Origin: Pseudomonas tructae
Lineage (GTDB): Bacteria > Pseudomonadota > Gammaproteobacteria > Pseudomonadales > Pseudomonadaceae
Direction: 5' to 3'
Length of the DNA stretch: 64,000 nt
NCBI RefSeq assembly: GCF_004214895.1
Contig: NZ_CP035952.1
Coordinates: 3,234,501 to 3,298,500, forward strand
A model generated the notes under the pieces. The model was not told the DNA's origin, did no database searches, and was given only the letters and a program-made list of their open reading frames with translations. Shown here piece by piece: positions 36,638 through 47,363 of this stretch; positions within the stretch are counted from its first letter, which is position 1, and each line of letters starts with the position of its first letter. Made by a program: the position numbers and the translations under genes.

Positions 36638-39600
36638 TCAGTGATATTTGATCCGACGATTGTCGAATGCTGGCTTCGTCCCTTCCAGCACCTTCACTGC
36701 ATGGCTGTTGATTGACGGGTTCTCGATGGCCCCAGCACTGTAGGAAATTTTCTGGCCGTTGGCCCGATCAAAGTGAGACCAGATGATTTGCTCAGCATCA
36801 CAGACAACAGCTAGGTTCGGGTTGTGCGTCACCATGATGATCTGCCGGCGTTTTTTGGCCTCAGTGAGTACTGGCACCAAGAGACTGACGACGGTTTCGT
36901 TGTCCAGGTTTTCTTCAGGCTGATCGAGGATGATGGGGTTACGCCCCTTGTCGACCAACAGATAGAAAATCAGGAGCAACGCGCCTCGCTGGCCTGGCGA
37001 TAACTGCTCAATCTGCGCATCCTGGAACAACAGCGAGTAGCGAGGCTCGAGATACGATAGGTCGAACAGTAGGTCGTAAACCTCGTTTGCATTCTTGTCC
37101 TTGCGCAGCATCGATTCGATACCGTAATCGACCTTGTCGCCGATGGTGGCCGCCGCCGCTGCGATCTTGTCATGCAATGCTTGGGCAAAGCCTATCGCCT
37201 CTTCTCGCTTGTCAAAATCAGCAACCTCGCCCAGACGACGAACAGTGTTGAAGCTGTCGTCTTCGCCACGGAACTCCCCAACGCTTTGCTTCAGCAGCGT
37301 GAAAAGGTTGCCAGCGAAAGCGTCGATCGCGCCACCAAGCATGGCCTTGAACTGGAGCTTGTACTCTTCGCGAATCAGGCTATTTCCTTGGATTAGATCT
37401 TGGACAGGTTTGAATAGAGCCTCCCTGGCCTGGCGCTGCGCGTCGAGGATGTCGTAGATATCACCAGCCAGAGCCTTTCGAAGGCTCCTGTGCGCTTCCA
37501 ACAGCTCAGGCACGACATCTATCTGAGCGATCCTGGCCTCCAGCCCTTTCACCGTTTCTGGAGAGTCATCGGAGCCAACCAGGTCTTGGTACTTCTGTTC
37601 CCACTCCTCGACCGCGTGCAGATGGTTTTGGTAGAACAACTGCGGTTGATCCAATTTCGTCTTTGCTTCTGTCTGCTTGCCAACTAGTTCTTGGCGCTGA
37701 GCATCCGCAGCAGTGGAACTCGCTCCAAGGGCAGATTGCTCCGCCTGAACAGACTCTTCAAGCTTGACCAAAGGTTCAAGATTCACATCGAGCTTGGCGA
37801 GATCAGTAGCGGCCACCCCCAAGAGGTCGAGATCTTTTTTGGTGTCGTTCAAAAACTGCTCGTAGGTACGCTGGAGCAAGCGCACTTGTTCCCTCACATC
37901 CCTAACGGCTTTGGTTTTGGCAGCAAGCTGAGCAGTTGTTTCTGTGGCGTGAGTTCGTTGCTCATCCAAGAGTTTCAGCTGCTCAGCGATCGCCTCAAGG
38001 GCCTCTGCGGTCTCTCTTTGCTCAGGGGACAACTCAGCTGCGGGTTTCTCCATTTCAGCAGGCTTCAGCGCCTCATGCTCTTCGAGCTGACGGCGCTTGA
38101 GTTCCAGCTGCTCATTCAAGTTTTTCTTGATCAGTGGGTGGAGCTGGCTTTCGAAATTTGCGATCTCAAGGTTGATCCGTTTGAGGTCTTTCCGGAACTC
38201 GTTCAACCGAAGGCGGAACGTGCTTTCCTGACGCTCAATCAACTGGTCGAAATCTAGCGCCCCTAAACGGATCGATTCATCAGCATGAGAGAAGATGACC
38301 GCCCTAAGCTCATTCTCGAAGGCGTGAGATTGACCGGTGACATGCGCATTGCACAGATCCTCAAAGTGGCCTTGGGGGATGTACTTCACCATCTCAACCT
38401 TCTCAGCGGGAGGATCAGTGTTAAGGTTGCAGGTGTTAGTGTTCCCGTCATGCCAAGAGAGAGAGCCCTCAAATTGACGAGCAGGTTCTCCCGCCTTTCC
38501 TCGAAACCGCTCTTTTCGCAAGAAAGAAAAGTGACTGGACTGACGCGAATGGCCCAACAACGCCAGGACGTCAGCTAGAGCGCTTTTGCCGCTCCCCTTG
38601 TTGCCAATGATCGCGACAAGATCGGAGTTCAGGGGAAGCTGGACGTCGCCTAACCAATGTGACGCTAGTGGCGACCCGTGCACCTTGCTGATCACCACAT
38701 GGTCAATGAAATAGATTTTATTGGCAGCAATCTCTTCGAGCTTGGGTGGCTTCAGACCTATGTATGAGCGCTTCGCGGGCTCTCGAATAGCTTGCTGCAA
38801 CCCACGGAAGGTAGGGTCGGCTTTGATCCAAGTTTTCTTGTCTGACGGAAAATCACCGTAACCTCGACGCTCATTGTCCCCAGGCTTACCGACAAAACAG
38901 TGCGCATCACTACCTGCCACAACCAGCCGGGAGATGTCGTTCAATCCGCGCCGGATACCCGCATAAAACCGGGTATTGCCTGTTGTCTCCTCGCCCACAA
39001 ACGCGGAGCGAATGTCGGCATTTCGACTCTCGAAGATTGGTGAACACTTCACTAGGCCAAGGAAATAGGAGTAATGCTCCATCCATTTCACATCGTTCAA
39101 GCCATCATTGGTGTCATAAGGCATGAAACCGATGGCCTGGTCATCAGGAACCTTCGCAATTGCTTCCTTGTAGCTTTCGCACGTCAGCTCAACAGTCTTC
39201 GCACCCGCTATGTACGCTTGCTCATCATCGGCAGTAACCTGATCTAATTTGCTCCCGTGCTTGCTCAGCATTGCCTCAGGCAACTGACGAGCGTAATCAA
39301 TGATGGCTGCATCCGATAGAGGCCTATCATTCAGCGCGATGCGAAGGTGAGAAAGGAAATCCTTTAAAATCTGATCGTCCAGCTCATTCGAAAACAGGAC
39401 GTGCGCGTTCAGGCGCCCTTTCATTGGCGCCGCCAACCTCAGCTCGATACCCGGAAAAACTGTCTTGGTAAGCTTCGGGGCATCAGGCTCGGCAAGCCGT
39501 CTCTTCAGGGCGAACCAGCCATCAAACGTCCAGTAATCCATCAATGCGTAAACAGCAGGTTCTGCCTCATTCAGCGCCTTGATCATCTGATCAACCAGGG

Positions 39601-39733
39601 CCGTGTTAGCAGGCGAAGTGGGATTTTTTCGATCGAATTTTGCCCCCTTCCACTCGAATGATGCAGGGGTATGAATATGCAAATCCCATTGCCGCCACTC
39701 TGAACCGCGTACGCTGCCGCTCTGAATCGTCAT
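36638..39733 (-). CDS. TrlF-type PHP phosphoesterase plus SMC/AAA-like ATPase, candidate defence protein
   Basis: 1031 residues from ATG 39733 (GAAGGTGA upstream; ATG 39748 is the alternative). N-terminal PHP metal-dependent phosphoesterase domain: WDLHIHTP with H19 and H21, then GSDAH at 274-278. An SMC/RecN-like ATPase follows: Walker A GNKGSGKS (377-384), a long coiled coil (~500-720), signature QLSPGQRGALLLI near 900 and Walker B with NPIILDQPEENLDNE. The ATPase halves fold together through the coiled coil. PHP-SMC fusions are annotated TrlF family; the related Ppl (polymerase/histidinol phosphatase-like) protein was reported as an antiphage system. The gene stands alone between core genes. 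The enzymatic target is not deducible. Confidence 0.8.
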   Translation of the reverse strand: MTIQSGSVRGSEWRQWDLHIHTPASFEWKGAKFDRKNPTSPANTALVDQMIKALNEAEPAVYALMDYWTFDGWFALKRRLAEPDAPKLTKTVFPGIELRLAAPMKGRLNAHVLFSNELDDQILKDFLSHLRIALNDRPLSDAAIIDYARQLPEAMLSKHGSKLDQVTADDEQAYIAGAKTVELTCESYKEAIAKVPDDQAIGFMPYDTNDGLNDVKWMEHYSYFLGLVKCSPIFESRNADIRSAFVGEETTGNTRFYAGIRRGLNDISRLVVAGSDAHCFVGKPGDNERRGYGDFPSDKKTWIKADPTFRGLQQAIREPAKRSYIGLKPPKLEEIAANKIYFIDHVVISKVHGSPLASHWLGDVQLPLNSDLVAIIGNKGSGKSALADVLALLGHSRQSSHFSFLRKERFRGKAGEPARQFEGSLSWHDGNTNTCNLNTDPPAEKVEMVKYIPQGHFEDLCNAHVTGQSHAFENELRAVIFSHADESIRLGALDFDQLIERQESTFRLRLNEFRKDLKRINLEIANFESQLHPLIKKNLNEQLELKRRQLEEHEALKPAEMEKPAAELSPEQRETAEALEAIAEQLKLLDEQRTHATETTAQLAAKTKAVRDVREQVRLLQRTYEQFLNDTKKDLDLLGVAATDLAKLDVNLEPLVKLEESVQAEQSALGASSTAADAQRQELVGKQTEAKTKLDQPQLFYQNHLHAVEEWEQKYQDLVGSDDSPETVKGLEARIAQIDVVPELLEAHRSLRKALAGDIYDILDAQRQAREALFKPVQDLIQGNSLIREEYKLQFKAMLGGAIDAFAGNLFTLLKQSVGEFRGEDDSFNTVRRLGEVADFDKREEAIGFAQALHDKIAAAAATIGDKVDYGIESMLRKDKNANEVYDLLFDLSYLEPRYSLLFQDAQIEQLSPGQRGALLLIFYLLVDKGRNPIILDQPEENLDNETVVSLLVPVLTEAKKRRQIIMVTHNPNLAVVCDAEQIIWSHFDRANGQKISYSAGAIENPSINSHAVKVLEGTKPAFDNRRIKYH

Positions 39734-40038
39734 CGCGTCACCTTCCATTGTCCGGAACCGCCCTTCCCTTCGCCATTGCAGCGGGGATTGTCAGATGTTA
39801 TGTCGCGTTGCTATAACCGACAAGTCGACCGTGATGGCAACGCTGCTTGAACGGCTAACTACTTTCTTCAGTCAGACGGACTCAGCCGCAACAGGCCTAT
39901 CGAATCCCTCGACGCGCAGATCGCCACGGGCCATGACGAAATTTTAGAGGTTTTCATACAGAACCTAGGTAACACCGGGATGGCCGAAGGGGGCGTGGCG
40001 CTACCAAGCACTTGACCTCGCTCTGAAAAGAGTTTTGT
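39734..40038. other. Intergenic region between the divergent trlF-type gene and the 40039 ORF
   Basis: 305 bases without a credible gene. It should hold the promoter of the PHP-SMC gene (leftward) and of the small ORF (rightward). No obvious operator or REP element was seen. Confidence 0.4.
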
Positions 40039-40485
40039 ATGCTGACCTCTGACGTCCCGTTTCCAGGTGCGATTTTGGACAGCCCCGCTGATATCTCGCT
40101 TTCGCGTACCTACGAGAGGCTTCAAGCCCTCTTGGGGGACGATGTATGCGCGAAAGGTGCGGATGCGCCGGTTGGCGATGAGGCTGCAGGCTTTCTAGAT
40201 TTCGTCGAAAGCAAGCTCAGTAACCAGGAGATCGTAGAGAGGATCCGGGGCTGGGTGAGTGTTGCGAAGGAGATGGCAAGGCGCTCCAAGCAGCAAATGG
40301 CCGACTTCCTCAAGATCACCAACAAGATTCGATGCTCACTATTTATACTTTCTCATCTTGAACATTTTGATCTTTATGCCCTGTTGACTAGAATTAGAAA
40401 CTTCTTAGCACACCTTGCCTGCAGCCGTGTGCCTCTTTTCGAATATGGAGCCGAACTCTGCGAGTACCGTCACCGCTTCCGCTGA
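40039..40485 (+). CDS. Orphan hypothetical protein next to the PHP-SMC gene
   Basis: 148 residues from ATG 40039 with a weak AAAGAG upstream. It is mostly helical (LDFVESKLSNQEIVERIRG, then VAKEMARRSKQQMADFLKI), with a hydrophobic patch near 100-125 (KIRCSLFILSHLEHFDLYAL). The last third is more AT-rich than the first, suggesting a mosaic origin or a frame change near 40325. No domain recognised. It may be a genuine island gene or the remains of one. Confidence 0.4.
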   Translation: MLTSDVPFPGAILDSPADISLSRTYERLQALLGDDVCAKGADAPVGDEAAGFLDFVESKLSNQEIVERIRGWVSVAKEMARRSKQQMADFLKITNKIRCSLFILSHLEHFDLYALLTRIRNFLAHLACSRVPLFEYGAELCEYRHRFR

Positions 40486-40542
40486 AACCTCGAATGCCGG
40501 AAATTTAAATATTGGTTTGACTATACTCGAGAGATTCAGTTC

Positions 40543-40860
40543 ATGACTGCTCACATGCATGCTTCGTTTTACACCGCTACGCTCAACACCGTACTTGGCC
40601 CAGAAGAGTGGCTGCTGCCGGCCAGGAGTTTGGCTGCAGTTGAAATGGTATCAATTCCTTATGGTTGCACTCTGACCTTAGATCGCTTTGTCTGGCTCGA
40701 ACTCCAAGAGTTTTTTGAAGGGGAATATGGGTACACCTTCGTCTTTCATCATAACAACAAAGTGTGGTACCGCGACAGCACCTACTTTGGTCACGACTAT
40801 CTTTGTGAGCGTTTCATTGGCGTGATTAATGATTATATAAAAAACCAGGATCCGCGTTAG
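40543..40860 (+). CDS. Orphan hypothetical protein, AT-rich
   Basis: 105 residues from ATG 40543; the protein is soluble with many aromatic residues (EYGYTFVFHHNNKVWYRDS). It ends one base before a short spacer and a strong terminator at 40868, which supports it being a real transcribed gene. No family recognised. Together with 40039-40485 and the PHP-SMC gene it forms an accessory block between core genes. Confidence 0.5.
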   Translation: MTAHMHASFYTATLNTVLGPEEWLLPARSLAAVEMVSIPYGCTLTLDRFVWLELQEFFEGEYGYTFVFHHNNKVWYRDSTYFGHDYLCERFIGVINDYIKNQDPR

Positions 40861-40867
40861 TTATGTA

Positions 40868-40893
40868 ATGGGCGCCTCGCGGCGTCCATTTTT
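40868..40893 (+). terminator. Rho-independent terminator after the 40543 gene
   Basis: ATGGGCGCC pairs with GGCGTCCAT around TCGC, followed by TTTTC. Confidence 0.75.
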
Positions 40894-41171
40894 CTCACCA
40901 AGGAAGGCTCGAACACTCTGTTCTCCTTGCTCAGCGCGTCGACCATGCCGGGGACGCGTTCCTACACCAATCCCCATGATGGTAGCCTAGCACCACACAA
41001 GCACTGGTGATGCTCGCACGCAAGCTGGCAAGGGTGGCATTCGCCCTGATGAAGAATCAGGACGAATACCGATCAAAGGCTATTTGAGGCCTTCCTGTGA
41101 ACCATAGAATCTCCCACAATGGACCAGTGTGCACCGAACCTGTGGGAGCTGGCCTTGCCAGCGATGGCTTC
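40894..41171. other. Intergenic region with a REP-like element
   Basis: No gene seen. It contains a diverged REP-like sequence at about 41140-41167 (GTGGGAGCTGGCCTTGCCAGCGATGG) just before the end of the aminotransferase gene. Confidence 0.5.
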
Positions 41172-42590
41172 TCATGCACCCTCGTACAACCCTTCATGGC
41201 GCAGCTCTTCGGCGGTTTCGACAATGCACTGGCGCAAGGTCTCGACGATTTCGTCCACCTGCGCACGGGTGATGATCAGCGGCGGCGACATCACGTTCAG
41301 GTGCATGATCGGCCGTACCAGCAAGCCTTTGGCCTGGGCCCGGCGATGGATGCGTTCGCCGATGTTCACCTCATCGGCAAACAGCGCCTTGCTCCCCTTG
41401 TCGGCGACGAACTCGACACAGGCCATCAGCTTCATGCAGCGCACTTGGCCCACCAGCGGCAGCGCGGCCAAGGTCTGCAGGCACTGCTCCAGGTAGCCGC
41501 CGACTTCGTCGACATGGGCCAGCAGGTTCTCCCGCTCGATGATCTCGATGTTCTTCAGCGCCGCGGTGCAGCACACCGGGTGGCCGCTGTAGGTAAAACC
41601 ATGGGTGAAGCAGCGGCCCTTGCCCGGCTCGGCGATGACCTTCCACATGCGCTCGGAGAAGATGCACGCCCCCAGCGGCAAGTAGGCCGAGGTCAGGCCC
41701 TTGGCGGTGGTGATGATGTCCGGCTGCACGCCGAACAGCGCTTCGGAGGCGAAGAACTTGCCCAGCCGCCCGAACGAGGTCACCACCTCGTCGGCGACGA
41801 AGAGGATGTCGTAGGTCTGGCATACCTGCCACATGCGCAGGAAGTAATCCTTGGGCGGGATGATCACCCCGCCCGAGCCCATGATCGGTTCTGCAAAGAA
41901 CGCCGCGACATTGTCGGCGCCCAGCGACAGAATCTTGTCTTCGAACTCGGCCACCAGAAAGTCGAGAAACTCCGCCTCGTCCATGTCATCCGGCGCCCGG
42001 TACGGGTTGGGGTTGGACACGTGGTGGATCAGCTCATGGCCATAGTCAAACTCGGGCACCCGGTCGGCGGCCTTGTTGCCGATCGACATGGTCAGGCAGG
42101 TGGAGCCGTGGTAGGCGTTGTAGCGGGCGATCACGTGCTTCTTGTGCGGTTTGCCACGGCAGTTCTGGTAGTACTGGATCAGCCGGTAGGCGGTGTCGAC
42201 CGCGGTCGATCCACCGGTGGTGAGAAACACATGGTTGAGGTCACCCGGGGCGAGGCTGGCAAGTTTTGCGCACAACTGGATGGCGACGTTGTTGGCCATG
42301 TCCGAGAACGGGTTGGAATAGGCCAGCTGGCGCACCTGGTCGGCGATGGCCAGGGCCATCTCTTCGCGGCCCAGGCCGATATTGGTGCACCACATGCCGC
42401 CGACGGCATCGAGAAAGCGCTGGCCATCGGTGTCGTAGATATAGACGCCCTCACCCTCGACGATGTTCAACGCGCCTTGCTCGGCGTGCTCGTCGAACAC
42501 GTGGTACCCGTGCATGTAGTGGGCTTTGTCGGCTGCCACCAGGGCATCATCGGTGGCGGGTGTTACGAAGGCTTTGTTTGGCGTGGCCAT
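41172..42590 (-). CDS. Class III (omega) aminotransferase, polyamine-linked
   Basis: 472 residues from ATG 42590. PLP fold type I, class III: GGMWCTNIGLGREEMA, NAYHGSTCLTMSIG, FFAEPIMGSGGVIIPP, ADEVVTSFGRLG with the PLP-binding Asp, and the Schiff-base lysine in TTAKGLTSAYLPLG. It closely resembles P. putida aminotransferases annotated for omega-amino acids or diamines. It starts 32 bases after the stop of a polyamine-binding protein gene on the same strand, so the likely amino donors are putrescine, cadaverine or related amines; this is inference from context. Confidence 0.82.
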   Translation of the reverse strand: MATPNKAFVTPATDDALVAADKAHYMHGYHVFDEHAEQGALNIVEGEGVYIYDTDGQRFLDAVGGMWCTNIGLGREEMALAIADQVRQLAYSNPFSDMANNVAIQLCAKLASLAPGDLNHVFLTTGGSTAVDTAYRLIQYYQNCRGKPHKKHVIARYNAYHGSTCLTMSIGNKAADRVPEFDYGHELIHHVSNPNPYRAPDDMDEAEFLDFLVAEFEDKILSLGADNVAAFFAEPIMGSGGVIIPPKDYFLRMWQVCQTYDILFVADEVVTSFGRLGKFFASEALFGVQPDIITTAKGLTSAYLPLGACIFSERMWKVIAEPGKGRCFTHGFTYSGHPVCCTAALKNIEIIERENLLAHVDEVGGYLEQCLQTLAALPLVGQVRCMKLMACVEFVADKGSKALFADEVNIGERIHRRAQAKGLLVRPIMHLNVMSPPLIITRAQVDEIVETLRQCIVETAEELRHEGLYEGA

Positions 42591-42621
42591 AGTAGTGTCC
42601 TTGGCTGGGGAATACGGGAAA

Positions 42622-43725
42622 TCAGCTACCGCTCTTGATCGTGCTCCAGACCCGGGTAATGGCGCGCATGTCCTTGCTACTCTGGGTCTTCTGCGCAAAC
42701 AGCCGCTGGCGGGTGGCGGCGTCCGGGTAGATCGCCGGGTCGTCGCGAATCTCGGCCTGCACCAAGGGCGTGGCGGCGGCGTTGCTGTTGGCGTAATGGA
42801 TGTAGTTGCTGACCTTGGCGATGTTCTGCGGCTGCAGGAGAAATTCGATAAAGCGGTGGGCATTGGCCGCGTGCGGCGCATCGCTGGGCAGGTAGAAGTT
42901 GTCGAACCAGATCAGCGAGCCTTCCTGCGGGATGAAGAACGACAACTTGATGTTCTTCTTCGCCTCCTCCGCCCGCGCCTGGGCGGTGGCGTAGTCGCCG
43001 GACCAGGTCAGGGCCAGGCAAGTATCGCCATTGGGCAGGCTGGTCAGGTAGTTGACCGAGTCGAATTTCTTGATGAAGGGCCGTACCCCGAGCAGCAGCT
43101 CCTGGGCGGCTTTCAGATCATCCGGCTTGGCGCTGTTGGGATCGCGGCCCAGGTACTTGAGGGCCAGCGGGATGACTTCGCTGGGCGCATCCATCAGGGT
43201 CACACCGCAGTCGGCAAAGCGCGAGACGATCTTCGGGTCGAACAGCATGGCCAGCGAGCCAATCGGTGCATCGACCATGCGCGCCTTGATCTTGTCGACG
43301 TTGTAGGTCACCCCGGAGCTGCCCCAAGTGTAGGGCGCAGAATACGCCAGGCCAGGGTCGTAGCCTTGCAGGGTATTCAGCACTTGCGGGTCGAGGTTGT
43401 GCCAGCTGGGCAGCTGTTTCTTGTCCAGCGGCTGGAACACCTTGGCCTGGATCAGCGGTGGTACCAGGGAGGCGTTGAGCACCACCAGGTCGTAGCCCGA
43501 GCGCCCGGTCAGCAGCTTGGTCTGCACCGTTTCGTAGCCGTCGAAGGTGTCATAGACCACCTGGATGCCGGTGGTTTTCTCAAAGTCGGCGAGGGTCGTT
43601 TCGCCGATGTAATCCGTCCAGTTGTACAGCCTGAGTGTATTGCCCGCCTCCCCGTCGGCGGCAAGCGCCGCCGTGGCCAGGGGCGCGAGCAACAGACTGG
43701 AAATCACCTTCAGTGTCTTTCGCAT
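42622..43725 (-). CDS. Polyamine ABC-transporter substrate-binding protein (PotF/SpuD-like)
   Basis: 367 residues from ATG 43725 (GGGAG six bases upstream). A signal peptide ends near ALAA (24). Family blocks are LRLYNWTDYIGETTLADFEK, YDTFDGYETVQTKLLTG, the SGYDLVVLNASLVPP loop, and LIWFDNFYLPSDAPHAANA with the acidic and aromatic residues that bind the amine. No permease or ATPase gene is next to it, so it either feeds a distant ABC transporter or acts as an accessory binding protein. It is the upstream gene of a pair with the aminotransferase. Confidence 0.88.
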   Translation of the reverse strand: MRKTLKVISSLLLAPLATAALAADGEAGNTLRLYNWTDYIGETTLADFEKTTGIQVVYDTFDGYETVQTKLLTGRSGYDLVVLNASLVPPLIQAKVFQPLDKKQLPSWHNLDPQVLNTLQGYDPGLAYSAPYTWGSSGVTYNVDKIKARMVDAPIGSLAMLFDPKIVSRFADCGVTLMDAPSEVIPLALKYLGRDPNSAKPDDLKAAQELLLGVRPFIKKFDSVNYLTSLPNGDTCLALTWSGDYATAQARAEEAKKNIKLSFFIPQEGSLIWFDNFYLPSDAPHAANAHRFIEFLLQPQNIAKVSNYIHYANSNAAATPLVQAEIRDDPAIYPDAATRQRLFAQKTQSSKDMRAITRVWSTIKSGS

Positions 43726-43998
43726 AGCCACTCCCTTGTATCGCCAGGATCTGCTCGGTGTGAGCCGACCGGGTTACTATCGAGGCAGAGGCTGTGCGGG
43801 ACCATACCCTGAATGGGTAGGTGTCTGGTTTGTTGCGGGGCAAGCCTGTCAGGTGTACGCCACAAGGGTTGTAGTGCTCTTGAGATCGAGCGCCGCCCGC
43901 GCGGCGCATCGCCGGCAAGGCCGGCTCCCACATTTGTTGCAACGTGCCATGGCCTGTTAGAGCGGCGTTGTTAGTCTTGGTGCATGGCAATAGAACCT
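43726..43998. repeat. Intergenic region with degenerate REP elements
   Basis: 273 bases without a gene. GCGGGGCAAGCCTGTC at about 43835-43850 is a half REP, and GCATCGCCGGCAAGGCCGGCTCCC at about 43906-43930 is a REP of a second type. Confidence 0.6.
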
Positions 43999-44700
43999 TC
44001 AAGCCAATGGGTACAGCTGCTCGTCAAACTGCGCCAGGCGAGGAAACACCAACGGCTGGTCATCGGACAAATGCGTCAGGCGCTGCTGGTAGCTGCGCAA
44101 AAAGTCCTTGCGCGCCTCATCGCTGATGTACGGCACATGCCAGGCCACGAACGGCTCCAGCACCTCGAAACCGACATACGCCAGGGTGCCGCGCAAGATC
44201 GGCCGCAGCATGTCCTCCAGCGGCCCGTGGATCGCACCCTCGCCGAACATGTGCTCGCGCCCGCCCAGGGTCACGCTCACCAGCGCCCGCTTGCCCGCCA
44301 ACCCGCCCTGGTCATAGAAACGCTTGCCGCCGTAGCACACCCCCGACACCAGTACCCGGTCGATCCAGCCCTTGAGCATGGCCGGCGCCGAGAACCAGAA
44401 GATCGGGAAGTTCAGCACCACCAGGTCCGCCCACAGCAGCTTGTCCAGCTCTTGCTGGATGTCAGCGGCAATCGACTGACTTTTCACGCCCAGGCGCTGC
44501 TCCAGGGCATACACCAGGTAATCGGGGTTTTCGCGACTGACGAAGTCATTGGCGCTGGCCACCGGGTTCCAGTTCATCGCGTACAGGTCGCTGACCTGCA
44601 CCTGATGGCCCTGGGCGGTGAAGGTGTCGACAGCCTGGTCACGCAGGGCGGCGGTGAAGGATTGCGGCTCGGGGTGAGCGTGAACGATCAGTACATTCAT
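43999..44700 (-). CDS. Flavodoxin-fold NAD(P)H oxidoreductase (NQO1/KefF family)
   Basis: 233 residues. The N terminus MNVLIVHAHPEPQSFTAALR and the block DLVVLNFPIFWFSAPAMLKG are marks of the FMN/FAD flavodoxin-like quinone reductase family (PF02525), with VTLGGREHMFGEGAIHG as the active-site loop. It probably reduces quinones or nitro/azo compounds with NAD(P)H in the cytoplasm. It is the last gene of the aru operon, 36 bases after the aldehyde dehydrogenase; its metabolic role there is unclear. Confidence 0.8.
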   Translation of the reverse strand: MNVLIVHAHPEPQSFTAALRDQAVDTFTAQGHQVQVSDLYAMNWNPVASANDFVSRENPDYLVYALEQRLGVKSQSIAADIQQELDKLLWADLVVLNFPIFWFSAPAMLKGWIDRVLVSGVCYGGKRFYDQGGLAGKRALVSVTLGGREHMFGEGAIHGPLEDMLRPILRGTLAYVGFEVLEPFVAWHVPYISDEARKDFLRSYQQRLTHLSDDQPLVFPRLAQFDEQLYPLA

Positions 44701-44736
44701 TGAGAGTTCCTTGAACGGTTGCTATCTCGTGAAGCT

Positions 44737-46144
<1,408 letters not shown>

Positions 46145-46152
<8 letters not shown>

Positions 46153-47335
46153 CGGCCTTGGCCTCCATCAGTTCGCCAGCGCAGCGGGCAATGCGCTGGC
46201 AAGCCTCGCGCAGCGCCTCGGCGCCGAGCACCAGGCCCAGGCGGATATGCCCCGCGGCGCTCGGGCCGAAGGCTTCGCCGGCGAGCACCGAGACGCCGTG
46301 ACGGTCCAGCAGGCGATAGGAGAACGCCTGGGCGCTGAGGCCGGTTTCGCGGATATCGACCATCACGAACATGCCGCCATCAGGCTTGAGGGCCCGCAAG
46401 CCGGGGCAATCGGCCAGGCATTCGCAGACCAGGTCGCGGCGCTGACGGTAGGCTTCACGCATGGCCGCCAGCTCCGGCAGTTGTTGCTCCAAGGCGACCA
46501 CCGCAGCGTCCTGGATGAAATCCGGCGAGCCGTAGAGCATGCACAGCGCCAGGTTTTCCAGGTGCGCGGCCAACGCAGGCGAGCCGACCACCCAACCGAC
46601 CCGCCAACCGGTCATGGCATGGGACTTGGACAGGCTGTTCAAGGTCGCCGTGCGCTCGGCCATGCCCGGCAGGCTGCCGGGGCTGATGTGCTCGCCGTCG
46701 TACAGCAATTCGCTGTAGACCTCATCGCAGATCAGCCACAGGTCATGGGCAATACACAACCCGGCCAGGGCCTCCCAGGTGCTGCGCGGCAGGCTGGCGC
46801 CGGAGGGGTTGTGCGGGCTGTTGAGCACCAGGGCGCGGGTCTTGGCGGTGATCCGCGCGGCAACCTCCTCGGCCTGGACCCGAAAGCCGTGCTCCGGGCG
46901 CACCGGCACCGGGATCACCGTGGCGCCACAGGCACCGAACACCGCCTCATAGGTGACGTACATGGGCTCGGCGACGATCACTTCATCGCCGGGGTTGAGC
47001 ACGCACTGGGCCACGCAGAACAACGCGCACTGGGCGCCGGCCAGCACCGTGACCTGGTCGCCACTGGTGGGCTGGCCGCTGCGCTGCTGATGGCGGCGGG
47101 CGATGGCCTGGCGCAGGGCCAGTTTGCCGCGTACGTCGGCGTAATGGGTGTGGCCGTTGTGCAGGCTGTCGACCGCGGCCTGGACGATCGGCGCCGGGGT
47201 GTCGAAATCCGGGTCGCCGACCGACAGCAGCAGCACGTCTTCGCCCTTTTCCAGCAGTTCCAGGGCGCGGTAGTGAATGTCCCAGGCCGCGGCGCCGTCA
47301 CCGGCAATACGTTGGGTCAGATCGGAAAAACGCAT
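46145..47335 (-). CDS. aruH: Arginine:pyruvate transaminase AruH
   Basis: 396 residues, a class I/II PLP aminotransferase very similar to P. aeruginosa AruH from the first residues (RIAGDGAAAWDIHYRALELL, VGDPDFDTPAPIVQAAVDSL) to the end (LAGEAFGPSAAGHIRLGLVL). The Schiff-base lysine is in NSLSKSHAMTGWRVGWV. It transfers the alpha-amino group of L-arginine to pyruvate, giving 2-ketoarginine and alanine, the first step of the arginine transaminase pathway. It starts 28 bases after aruI. Confidence 0.9.
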
Positions 47336-47363
47336 GGCAGTCTCCCAAAATAGCGGTTGGAAC

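Noticed and set aside
39868..40125. An 85-codon minus-strand frame upstream of the PHP-SMC gene
   Set aside because: No ribosome site, no family resemblance, and it overlaps the start of the 40039 ORF.
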